Both the position numbers and the translations under genes were made by a program. A stretch of 64,000 bases of DNA. Origin: [Scytonema hofmanni] UTEX 2349. Its GTDB lineage: Bacteria > Cyanobacteriota > Cyanobacteriia > Cyanobacteriales > Nostocaceae. The first letter of the stretch is position 1, and each line of letters starts with the position of its first letter. The notes under the pieces were generated by a model. That model saw only the letters and a program-made list of their open reading frames with translations, was not told the origin of the DNA and made no database searches. Positions 52,020 to 60,797 of this stretch are shown here, piece by piece. The DNA lies in the NCBI RefSeq assembly GCF_000582685.1, contig NZ_KK073769.1, positions 316,837 through 380,836 of the forward strand, in the 5' to 3' direction.

Positions 52020-55000
52020 TTAGCTATTCATTTGTTGTAGTTGTTTGATTTTTTCTATCAACAGACGAACTTGAACAGGTTTGTTACGAAACCAGTCTGT
52101 TGACCAGATGCGGTGAATTTTCCAACCTAGCCTTTCAAGCACCTGTTGTCTGAGGCGATCGCGATCTCTGGCAGTAGGTGAACTATGGTAAGATGCACCA
52201 TCGCACTCAATCCCCAGTAAAAACTCACCAGGGCGATTATTATTGACTACACCAAGGTCAATGCGGTATCCTGAACATCCAACTTGGGTGCGAATAGTGT
52301 ATCCCTGCTGGACTAAAGCATGATAAACATCTTCTTCAAATGGCGAGTCAAATTTAAGTGCATCTGTATAAGAGTTGCCTTGCAGTCTTTCTCCACCACT
52401 CGCTGCGTATTCTAAGTAATCATGTAGTAATTTTACACCTTTGCTTTCGGCGCGCGTTTTGTCGATGTCACCAGCCACAATGGAAGAAACGAGTGTAATT
52501 TTGCTTTTTGCCCGTGTGACAGCTACATTGAGCCGTCGTTCTCCACCTTGCTTATTCAGGGGACCAAAGTTGAGATAAAGCTTGCCTTGATCATCACGAG
52601 CATAGCCAACACTGAGTATGATAGCATCTCGCTCATCACCCTGAACGTTTTCCAAGGCTTTGAGAAAAAACTGCGGTGAGTTATCCCTGCAAAGCGTTTC
52701 TAGATCGGAATATTCTTTCCCCAAAATCTCAATTTGTTCCCGAATCGCGTCTGCTTGGGCTTCGCTAAAGGCAATAATACCAAGAGATTGTTCGGGAAAC
52801 CGTTGAAAATGCTCCAATGCCAACTGAGCAACCACTTGAGCTTCGCGTCGATTATCTTTGCGTTTACCGCGATCGTAAACGCCATCAGGAACATACTTAA
52901 ACCATACTCCCAAATCTGGGTTTTGAACTGGGTTTGGAAATGTAACTAACTGAGAGTCATAAAAATGATGGTTGGAGAAAGCAATTAAACCCTCATCCTG
53001 ACTGCGATAATGCCATTTTAGCGTGCGTCCAAACATAAAATTTGAACATTCATCCAAAACGCTTTCATAGCTTGCATCATCTTGATTATCGATATCTTCT
53101 TGACTGTCTCCGGTTGCAAAGAATGATGTGGGGGGAAGCTGTTTATTATCCCCAATTACAATAACTTGATTAGAACGGATAATCGCAGGAACAACATCTT
53201 CTGTGCGAAGCTGGGATGCTTCATCAAAAATGAGAACATCAAAATGAACTACATTTGGATTTATATATTGAGTAACCGAAAGTGGACTCATCATCCAGCA
53301 AGGCTTTAAAGCTTTGACGAGATTTGGTATTCCCTTTTGTGTGTCGTTGAGGAGTTTACGGATGGGTAAATGTCGGCTTTTCTTATTCGCTTCTCTTTTC
53401 AAATTTGGTATTTCAGCTAGAGCAAGTGAAGTCTTTTCCCAGTTTTGCCAGCGTTGCACATGAAGCTGTTTTAGACGTTCTCTCGCAGCATCTAGTTGAT
53501 TATAATCGAGTTTAGCAAACTCTTTGATTTGCCGTTCGTGTACTTCAAAGTTAAAATTCTTCAACTCAGGTTTTCTGACAAGAATAGCATCAAGGCATAT
53601 TTGATAAATTCGCTTTTCTAGAACTGAAAACCATTGCTCTGGTTGAATTTGATTATCACGTAAAGCATCTAAAAACTTATTATTACCCAGATTTTCGAGT
53701 TTATGGTAAGTTTCTTTATAGGTCAACCATTCTTGGAAGTAAGTCAGTTCCGATTGAGCCAAGCTTAAGAAGCTTTCTAGTTCGACAAAAGTAATTTGAT
53801 TACGAGGTAGGTAAGAATTTGTGATGTCACTTTCATCAAAGTGCGATAAAAGGAAATCTAATCCTTGCCTAATACTGTCATGGGTTGACTCATATTTTTT
53901 AACTAATTCAGCCAGTTCGCGTCGTTTAGAAGGAGAATTTATTACGCGCTGGACGGAATCAGCAGAAAGCGAATATTTTTGTAAGCCAATCAACCAATTT
54001 AAAGCTTGTTCAATTTCTTTTAACTCTGCTTCACTAGAAAATTCTGGGTTAAATAAAGATCCAAAAACCTGACGAGGTTGGTAGTCAATATGACGTAGCC
54101 TATTTCGCACAGACTCAATAGGATTAGGTTTGTTATCATGCAAAGCATCTAAGAAATCTTGGACTCCTAAACTTTCTAGTTGCCTATAGATTTCTTTATA
54201 TGTCAACCATTTGCGGAAGTCGGGTAAATCGGATTGAGCTTGGTCTAAAAAAGTTGCCAGTTCAGTAAATGAAATTTCATTCCGAGGCAGATATTGCCCA
54301 ATAATATCATTTTCATTAAAGTATGAAAATAAGAAATTTATCCCCTCATTAATATCTTCAAGAAGGGATTCAAGTTTTTTAACTAGTTCTGCCAGTTCAC
54401 GTCGTTTAGAGGGAGAATTTATAACACGCTGGACTGACTCAGCAGGAAGTGAATACTTTTGTAAGTCAGTCAACCAACTTAAAGCTTGTTCAATTACTTT
54501 TAATTCTCCCTCATTAGAAACTTCCGGGTTAAATAAAGATCCAAAAACCTGACGGTAATTGCTTTGATATAGCTCGTTTCGTCTAGCTTGTACTTCAACA
54601 GCTTGTGCCAAATCACGTTTTAATTCGTTGTGGGAAACCTGCCCCTTTTTAATGCTTAGTTTCTTCAAAAGCTTGATATCGCGTCTGTATCTGCGATTAA
54701 AAATCCTAATCAACCAAAAGCGACTATATTTCTGATATCTATTAGCTAAAGCAGGTAATTCTGAAGAGAATAATTCCGGATAGTATTTTTGTTTTAAAAC
54801 TGGCTCATTTTCTTCGATAAATTTCACATTGCGTTTCAACTTACTGAAAGCATCCTGAACCGTTGAAATATCCAATTCATGCCAATTATCCGGTAAATTA
54901 TCTGGAGCTTTCAATATATGTTTAAAAGCGGGAAAGCAAGCTTCTAGATTTTCCAAATTCAATAAGGGTTGAATCTTCTGAATTTGTTGGCTAGCTGTCT

Positions 55001-56939
55001 GAATCGAAGAAATTGATTGTTTAAATTTATTGATTTTATCCTTTATTTCTAGTTCTAACGACTCAGAGCAAGAGTTTAAAGTACTTTGCGCCCAAATAGT
55101 TGTTTTTTCTCCTCTTAAAAATGGTAGAAATGAAGAAAGCCGACCCAGCAAATTTTCAGCTTCTTGCGAAAGCTTATTTTTTTCAATCTCTTGAACGTCT
55201 GTTTGCAGAATAGTGAAAGCATCCTGAGCAATTGATACATCTACTCCAGTCCAGTTTTCTGGCAGATTTAATGGAGCTTTTCGTATGTAGTCTATGGCTG
55301 GATAACACTTATCTAGTGACTCTAAATTCAACAAAAATTGAACTTGTAGAATCCCCTGTAATTCGTGATTAATCTTTTGGACTAAAACAATGGCTTGCTG
55401 AAATTGCTCTATTTTATCGGTAATTTGCAATTCCATCTCATAAGAATAAGAATCTAGGGAACTTTTTGCCCAAATAGTTATTTTCTCTCCCTTAAAAAAA
55501 GGCAGAAATTGCGCTAATTGATTTAATAAATCTTTTGCTTGTTGTAATCTACTACCATTCCATTGGCTGAAGTTTGAAAATATGACATTAATGTTAGGAA
55601 CTGCTTCGCGTTCCTTTTTTAAAAGCTCACCAAATATCTCAAACGGGGATTTATCTAAAGGTTCTTCTTTTGCATGTAAACTTGTCAAATATAATTTTAG
55701 CGATTGACGAGTAGAAACAAGCTGCTTAAAGAAAGCATGATTATTTTCTGCGCTGTATATTTGTTTAATATATTCAATAGTTTTCGATAAATTCTTGACA
55801 AGCTCCCGTTTATCTGTTGTTCCACTATGATGGAGATTAAGACACACATGGTCTAAAGCACATTCAGCCATGCGCTGATAAACTACACTCAGTGCTGTCT
55901 CTTTTTCTGCAACTAATAAAACTGATTTGCCATCACCAACCAGTTCTGCAATCATATTAACAATAGTTTGACTTTTGCCCGTTCCTGGTGGACCTTGAAC
56001 CACAAAGCTAGAACCAGATTTTGCAGCTTCAATTACGACTTGTTGGCTGGAGTCAGCATCAAGAATTTGAAATATTCGCTCAGGTTTAACTTGTGAATCT
56101 AGATCAGATGCAGGTACGGGTTCTCTATAATTAGACTGATAATTAGTTAAATCACCACTAATTGCTTGTAAAATTGGGTGATTAAAAATTAGAGCTTCAT
56201 TTTCAATAATGTCCCGAACCATTGCAGCCTTGGCATAAGAAAATAGCGAGAGAAACACATTCTCTTTAATTTGCCATGTCTTTTGTTCTGCTAATAGCTT
56301 CCTAATTTCACCAAGAATTTCGTCATAAGTTAGTGTTTGTATAGCTTCTCCCTCTGGAAGCTCAATCCCAAAAGTTTGCTTTAACTTTTGTGTCAGCGTT
56401 GGATTTAATACAACATCTTCATCTAAGACAGATATTTTATAAACATCTCGTCTAGGTTCTTTAATTAACTCTACAGGTACTAAAATTAGTGGTGATACTA
56501 AAACATCGTCTGGCTTATTCTTGTCCTTGTCATACCAAGTCAACGTTCCCAGCGCTAGAAATAAACTGTTTACCCCTCGTTCTTCAAATGAGCGTCGTGC
56601 TTCCAGACGCAATTTATTCAGTCGTTTCAGTTGCTCACTGCCTCTTTGACGAGTAATTAATTCCAGAGGATTTTTTTCTGGTGGTAATGCTTTAGTTTTT
56701 TTCAACTGAGTAATATCTTCATCTTCGCTATCAATTATGAGAAAATGAAGCGATTTCTTCTCTTCTGTCAGATTTTTGAAGAGAACATCTGGTTCCTCTG
56801 TCAGAATTTCTAATATTCGAGGACTATCTTGCCGAAACTTGATGAGAGGATTTCGTCGTCCTAAGTCAGCCAGCCCAGCTTTCCACTTTTCAATTTTTTG
56901 AGCAAGGTTTTGTTGAGAGTCTGAAGCTGACTGTCGCAT
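52020..56939 (-). CDS. DUF4011-helicase-Vsr defence protein (Hhe-like), with internal duplications
   Basis: 1639 residues. An N-terminal DUF4011-type region (KIEKWKAGLADLGRRNPLIK) precedes an SF1 (Upf1-like) helicase: Walker A GPPGTGKS (316-323), Walker B DEAS (1239-1242), motif III GDNKQLPPT, and RRLNVAVTRAKS (1468-1479). The C-terminal 110 residues are a Vsr/MTES_1575-type nuclease with FEEDVYHALVQQGY, RIDLGVV, IECDGASYH and RDRDRLRQQVLERLGW. The arrangement matches Hhe systems of the anti-phage survey literature (recalled). Residues 473-712 hold a 126-aa tandem repeat, and 797-1100 a 160-aa one. Likely degrades or unwinds foreign DNA. Confidence 0.85.
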   Translation of the reverse strand: MRQSASDSQQNLAQKIEKWKAGLADLGRRNPLIKFRQDSPRILEILTEEPDVLFKNLTEEKKSLHFLIIDSEDEDITQLKKTKALPPEKNPLELITRQRGSEQLKRLNKLRLEARRSFEERGVNSLFLALGTLTWYDKDKNKPDDVLVSPLILVPVELIKEPRRDVYKISVLDEDVVLNPTLTQKLKQTFGIELPEGEAIQTLTYDEILGEIRKLLAEQKTWQIKENVFLSLFSYAKAAMVRDIIENEALIFNHPILQAISGDLTNYQSNYREPVPASDLDSQVKPERIFQILDADSSQQVVIEAAKSGSSFVVQGPPGTGKSQTIVNMIAELVGDGKSVLLVAEKETALSVVYQRMAECALDHVCLNLHHSGTTDKRELVKNLSKTIEYIKQIYSAENNHAFFKQLVSTRQSLKLYLTSLHAKEEPLDKSPFEIFGELLKKEREAVPNINVIFSNFSQWNGSRLQQAKDLLNQLAQFLPFFKGEKITIWAKSSLDSYSYEMELQITDKIEQFQQAIVLVQKINHELQGILQVQFLLNLESLDKCYPAIDYIRKAPLNLPENWTGVDVSIAQDAFTILQTDVQEIEKNKLSQEAENLLGRLSSFLPFLRGEKTTIWAQSTLNSCSESLELEIKDKINKFKQSISSIQTASQQIQKIQPLLNLENLEACFPAFKHILKAPDNLPDNWHELDISTVQDAFSKLKRNVKFIEENEPVLKQKYYPELFSSELPALANRYQKYSRFWLIRIFNRRYRRDIKLLKKLSIKKGQVSHNELKRDLAQAVEVQARRNELYQSNYRQVFGSLFNPEVSNEGELKVIEQALSWLTDLQKYSLPAESVQRVINSPSKRRELAELVKKLESLLEDINEGINFLFSYFNENDIIGQYLPRNEISFTELATFLDQAQSDLPDFRKWLTYKEIYRQLESLGVQDFLDALHDNKPNPIESVRNRLRHIDYQPRQVFGSLFNPEFSSEAELKEIEQALNWLIGLQKYSLSADSVQRVINSPSKRRELAELVKKYESTHDSIRQGLDFLLSHFDESDITNSYLPRNQITFVELESFLSLAQSELTYFQEWLTYKETYHKLENLGNNKFLDALRDNQIQPEQWFSVLEKRIYQICLDAILVRKPELKNFNFEVHERQIKEFAKLDYNQLDAARERLKQLHVQRWQNWEKTSLALAEIPNLKREANKKSRHLPIRKLLNDTQKGIPNLVKALKPCWMMSPLSVTQYINPNVVHFDVLIFDEASQLRTEDVVPAIIRSNQVIVIGDNKQLPPTSFFATGDSQEDIDNQDDASYESVLDECSNFMFGRTLKWHYRSQDEGLIAFSNHHFYDSQLVTFPNPVQNPDLGVWFKYVPDGVYDRGKRKDNRREAQVVAQLALEHFQRFPEQSLGIIAFSEAQADAIREQIEILGKEYSDLETLCRDNSPQFFLKALENVQGDERDAIILSVGYARDDQGKLYLNFGPLNKQGGERRLNVAVTRAKSKITLVSSIVAGDIDKTRAESKGVKLLHDYLEYAASGGERLQGNSYTDALKFDSPFEEDVYHALVQQGYTIRTQVGCSGYRIDLGVVNNNRPGEFLLGIECDGASYHSSPTARDRDRLRQQVLERLGWKIHRIWSTDWFRNKPVQVRLLIEKIKQLQQMNS

Positions 56940-57095
56940 ACTCGCTTTTCTCGCAAATAAGGCTACTGTTTAAGATTATACTAACCTTTTATTGTGTGAG
57001 CAATTGCCTGCAATCTGCTGTATGTTTAGTTTCGTAGTTTTCAATTTCCATCACCGATGACTTTTACAGCACCCGATCGCTTTAATCGAATACAC

Positions 57096-57123
57096 GTAGA
57101 GACGTAGCAGTGCTACGTCTCTA
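57096..57123. repeat. GTAGAGACGTAGCA palindrome downstream of ppk2
   Basis: Arms GTAGAGACGTAGCA / TGCTACGTCTCTA, family member of the 11085 and 32606 hairpins. It lies between the ppk2 stop (57186) and the helicase start. Confidence 0.85.
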
Positions 57124-57185
57124 AGGGGGTTTTAGGTTTTATATATGTACTTCATTTACCTGAAATCTGCTGTACGTGATGTTCC

Positions 57186-58139
57186 CTAATATACTTGAGG
57201 GACAAAGAACTGCTCATTGCGGGGAGCGCGAACATAATCCTCTGCCACCGGTCTAGACGAAAGCTCTAAGGGAGGAGGTGTCATATCTTCGTAAGGAACT
57301 TTGCTCAATAAATGATGAATGCAGTTGAGCCGCGCACGTTTTTTATCATCTGCTTCAATTGTAAACCAGGGGGCTTCTGGAATATTTGTGTAAGCAAACA
57401 TGGTATCTTTTGCTTTGGAATATTCTACCCAGCGATCGCGTGATTCCAAATCCATTGGGCTGAGTTTCCAGCGTCTTGCGGGATCGTGACTGCGAGAAAG
57501 AAAGCGTTTCTCTTGTTCTTCATCGCTGACCGAAAACCAGTACTTTATTAAAACAATGCCCGATCGCACTAACATTCGTTCAAATTCAGGGCAAGATTGC
57601 ATAAATTCTTCATATTCTGCTTCAGTACAAAAACCCATCACCCGTTCAACTCCAGCTCGATTGTACCAACTGCGATCGAAAAGGACAATTTCGCCTGCTG
57701 TGGGAAGATGTTGCACGTAACGCTGAAAATACCACTGAGTTTTCTCGCGATCGGAGGGAGTTCCCAAGGCAACTACACGACAGCCACGAGGATTAAGTGG
57801 CTCGGCAATGCGTTTAATTACTCCTCCTTTGCCGGCAGCATCACGCCCTTCAAATATAATAACAACCCGATAGCCGACATGCTTAATCCAGTATTGCATT
57901 TTGACTAGCTCAATCTGGAGTTGCTTTAGTTCAGTTTCAAAAGTCTTTTTGGGAATTTTCTTGGCAAAAGCTTCTGTGCTACCATCAAAAATCCGTTTTG
58001 ATTTTTTAGATTTTTTCTTGTCTTTTGCCTTCACTAGTTTTTCTATTAACTCTGTAGCGGGTTGAGCTAGATCATTATTTGGCTGGTTTTCAACTTCATT
58101 AATTGACATCGTAGTGACTCCATGCCATTGAATCGGCAT
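57186..58139 (-). CDS. ppk2: polyphosphate kinase 2
   Basis: 317 residues (a start at 58109, MSINEVENQPNN, is also possible). PPK2 motifs: Walker A GRDAAGKGG, TPSDREKTQWYFQRYVQHLP, FDRSWYNRAGVERVMGF and the lid-like RSHDPARRWKLSPMDLESRDRW. The family transfers phosphate between polyphosphate and nucleotides. Its presence in a mobile element may reflect nucleotide handling or chance cargo. A Lys-rich linker (KDKKKSKKSKR) precedes the kinase domain. Confidence 0.93.
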   Translation of the reverse strand: MPIQWHGVTTMSINEVENQPNNDLAQPATELIEKLVKAKDKKKSKKSKRIFDGSTEAFAKKIPKKTFETELKQLQIELVKMQYWIKHVGYRVVIIFEGRDAAGKGGVIKRIAEPLNPRGCRVVALGTPSDREKTQWYFQRYVQHLPTAGEIVLFDRSWYNRAGVERVMGFCTEAEYEEFMQSCPEFERMLVRSGIVLIKYWFSVSDEEQEKRFLSRSHDPARRWKLSPMDLESRDRWVEYSKAKDTMFAYTNIPEAPWFTIEADDKKRARLNCIHHLLSKVPYEDMTPPPLELSSRPVAEDYVRAPRNEQFFVPQVY

Positions 58140-58247
58140 AATTAGAGTTTATCTATAAAGTATAGCTTAGATAAGCATTTTTTCTCTTTCCCTTCTGCTT
58201 TTATTTATCTTACTTTCTATTAGTGAGAGTTGGAAATTAAAATAGTA

Positions 58248-58991
58248 TTAGCTGTCACCGCTTTGCCTAATTTCTCGTTCAATAATCTCTTTGATAAATT
58301 CAGGTATTTCTTTGTTTAATCTTACTGCTTGTTGTTTTAATCTTTCATAAATTTCAATATTCTCCCCTTGCCACATAAGGTCTATCCTCCTAACTTGTTG
58401 CATCGCAACATGGGTGTAACTTTCTGGATACACCCAGTAACATGATAAGCAAATAGATTTGTCTTTTATACTTTTCCAATTTTCACAATGCTCACATGAC
58501 CAAGATTTTGCCCGATTAGCTGAACTACAAAGTAACATAAAGCTTTCAGCCAATAGCTCTGGCTCTCCGTCAATTTCAAAAGGAACGCGGTGATCGATTT
58601 GTAATTCGCGCTTATCAACTTTCTCCAAGTAGATGAAACACTTACAGCCATATCTCTTGATCAATTCATCCTTCAACTGCTTAGATAAACCTGTTCTACC
58701 AGATAGGCTAGAAAATCTAGCCTTACTGATATCTCCAAATTTATAAGCAGCTATTCTCCTTCCATCAGTTCCTGTAACGCGGAGTGTTTCTAGAGGAATT
58801 CCATGTTCTCTAACATCTCTAGCCGCTCTGGGAGGATGATTGTAGCCATATCTTTCTTTCAACTCCTCCGTTGTTACAAAACCATATTGTAAAATATGAT
58901 CAAAAACAGCTTTTGGTCTTTTAGCGGTTACTGACTGACAAAGTTGTACGAAATCATCAGGGAAGTCAGGGTGCTGTTGAGAACTGTCCAT
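58248..58991 (-). CDS. HNH endonuclease, predicted restriction enzyme
   Basis: 247 residues. An N-terminal winged-helix-like part (KAVFDHILQYGFVTTEELKE, RAARDVREHG) is followed by an HNH nuclease: RYGCKCFIYLEKVDKRELQI, His134 in IDHRVPFE, Asn159, and zinc cysteines C166/C169 and C181/C184. It overlaps the adjacent methyltransferase gene by 26 bp, so the two likely form a type II restriction-modification unit. Target site unknown; the partner's adenine specificity suggests an A-containing site. Confidence 0.85.
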   Translation of the reverse strand: MDSSQQHPDFPDDFVQLCQSVTAKRPKAVFDHILQYGFVTTEELKERYGYNHPPRAARDVREHGIPLETLRVTGTDGRRIAAYKFGDISKARFSSLSGRTGLSKQLKDELIKRYGCKCFIYLEKVDKRELQIDHRVPFEIDGEPELLAESFMLLCSSANRAKSWSCEHCENWKSIKDKSICLSCYWVYPESYTHVAMQQVRRIDLMWQGENIEIYERLKQQAVRLNKEIPEFIKEIIEREIRQSGDS

Positions 58992-59901
58992 GCTGTTCCT
59001 GCATAGTAATCTGTTTATGTTCCTTGCTAATATAGCTCTCCAAATCTAAATTGCGATCGCGCGATAAACTTGATGATAAATACAAAGACTCTACTGTAAT
59101 TTCTTGTCTACCTAATAATGTTGCTTGAGACGATCGCCCAACTTCGATTTCAATTTTTTCTAGTCCTAATTCTTCAGGTAATTCCTTACCAAAGGTTTTA
59201 TTTCCTCGTTTGCCATCATAACTAATCGCAAACATGATTCCCTTGCGATTCAATTCTTTGATAGCTATGACGAAATCATCAAAATTAATTCCAGAATAAT
59301 ATCTTGAATCTCTATTGCCGCATACACCTTGATATGGGGGGTCTATATAGACAAAATCACTATTTCTAACTTCAGCTAGAACATCTTTATAATCCAAGTA
59401 TGTAAATATACACTTCCCTTTAAGAATCCTAGAAACTCCTTCTATATTTTTCCTCATCTTCTCAGGTTGGGTTCCCTTTCGCCTTTTATCAGGGCTTTGA
59501 TTAAAGAACCCTTCAGAGTTATATCGTACAGCACCTTTTACACATCGAGCCAACAAGTATAGAAAAAGCTTTGGGTTGTTGGTTTTATTGAATCTTTCTC
59601 TGGTTTGATAAAAGTGTTCTACAGAATCATCATGCTGCTCATTCCATATATCGGTATAAGCATCTGCTATTTCATCTGGTTTTTCTACAATCATCTCCAG
59701 TAGCTCAACTAGAGGTTTATTTAGATCATTAATCCAAAATTTTTGTGAAATTTCTTTATAAGAAACAGCGATACTAATTGCGGCTGTTCCTGATAATGGC
59801 TCTACCAGCCTCTCCAATCTGTTAGGTAAAAATCTGAGAATGTCTGAAGCTAGATTTCTCTTACTGCCTTGATATTGAATTGGATGTGGGAGACTAGTCA
59901 T
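58966..59901 (-). CDS. DNA adenine methyltransferase, D12-class (Dam-like), R-M partner
   Basis: 311 residues. The AdoMet-binding motif is QYQGSKRNLASDIL with RLVEPLSGTAAISIA; the catalytic DPPY is at 187-190 (SDFVYIDPPYQG). The order is that of Dam and MboIA-type (alpha-class) methylases. Between motifs lies a longer recognition region (GFFNQSPDKRRKGTQ). It is translated ahead of the HNH gene with a 26-bp overlap, so methylation precedes restriction. Confidence 0.88.
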   Translation of the reverse strand: MTSLPHPIQYQGSKRNLASDILRFLPNRLERLVEPLSGTAAISIAVSYKEISQKFWINDLNKPLVELLEMIVEKPDEIADAYTDIWNEQHDDSVEHFYQTRERFNKTNNPKLFLYLLARCVKGAVRYNSEGFFNQSPDKRRKGTQPEKMRKNIEGVSRILKGKCIFTYLDYKDVLAEVRNSDFVYIDPPYQGVCGNRDSRYYSGINFDDFVIAIKELNRKGIMFAISYDGKRGNKTFGKELPEELGLEKIEIEVGRSSQATLLGRQEITVESLYLSSSLSRDRNLDLESYISKEHKQITMQEQHGQFSTAP

Positions 59902-59970
59902 CTCAAATAAAGAACAAATTATCTAGATAACTCTACCACGAGAATGAGAAATAATCTGGTAACAAAGGTT

Positions 59971-60120
59971 TTAGTCTAGAAGCAGTTTCCCATGACTGTG
60001 TGTTGTATCGGTTGTAGATTCTACAGACTCACCATTTAAATCATCATTGCTGGCACAATGATGACACTCATCAATCATGATGATATTGGGTTTAACTCCT
60101 TTGGGTAAATATTCCTTTGA
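59971..60120 (-). pseudogene. DExH helicase motif II relic
   Basis: Minus-strand reading of about 40 codons gives KEYLPKGVKPNIIMIDECHH, then CASNDDLNGESVESTTDT, ending at a stop at 59971. The IIMIDECHHC stretch is a textbook SF2 motif II (DECH). The ORF continues in another frame upstream into the neighbouring gene, so only a fragment of a lost helicase remains, perhaps part of an old restriction or defence operon. Overlaps the end of the next gene by 29 bp. Confidence 0.6.
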
Positions 60121-60709
60121 ATTGCTGAACAATTGTCTGCACAATTGCCAAAATTGCTCCTACATTATCCAAGTAATATCTTTTGCGATCAAGCAAAGCC
60201 ACTTTTTGAGAAAGTTGAAGAAACTGCCAGACTTCTCCTGTTGTCACACATCCATACACACCTATTTCTGCTTGGTTAGATGAACGATTGAATAGATCCG
60301 CCGCCACCATTTGTGCGATACACTGTCCTAACCCAGCTTCAACATCATTTTTCTTCGCTTCCACAACACTAAGAATTGGCGATCGCAGGGGTAATACAGA
60401 TGGAGCTATTGCTAAAATAAAATCACATTCACCAATTAAGCCTTGTGCAGCATCAACGTCAAGTCTTTGTCCTGAGAAAATAGCCAAACTGTCTTGGCTA
60501 AGATCGCGGCAGGCAAGTAAAATCGGTACAATTATAAACTCGCTCCGAGCCTTTTCACTAATCAGAGATAACTGGGTTCGCTTTCCGAGAGTTTCATTTA
60601 ACCAAGAAGGTATAGAAAGAGGTGTAAGCTTGGGAAACAGATCAGCTTCTTGGGTGGTGATTCCCAGAACAGCCGAAACCTTTTCTAAAGTGAAGTCGCT
60701 GTACGCCAT
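60092..60709 (-). CDS. PD-(D/E)XK-like nuclease family protein (hypothetical)
   Basis: 205 residues. A DFILAIAPSVLPLRSPILSVVEAKK stretch gives Asp, then Glu-Ala-Lys, compatible with a PD-(D/E)XK core; DVEAGLGQCIAQMVAADLFN and IGVYGCVTTGEVWQFLQL follow. The type is common in cyanobacteria as a hypothetical protein of about 200 residues. Substrate unknown. Followed by a DECH helicase relic in another frame. Confidence 0.65.
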   Translation of the reverse strand: MAYSDFTLEKVSAVLGITTQEADLFPKLTPLSIPSWLNETLGKRTQLSLISEKARSEFIIVPILLACRDLSQDSLAIFSGQRLDVDAAQGLIGECDFILAIAPSVLPLRSPILSVVEAKKNDVEAGLGQCIAQMVAADLFNRSSNQAEIGVYGCVTTGEVWQFLQLSQKVALLDRKRYYLDNVGAILAIVQTIVQQFKGIFTQRS

Positions 60710-60797
60710 AGTTTTGCAGTGTTTTTAGTGTATGACGTTTTTGATAAAAGGAAATTGATTCTATTTTACTCCTGTATGCCCGTTGTAGACATCATTA

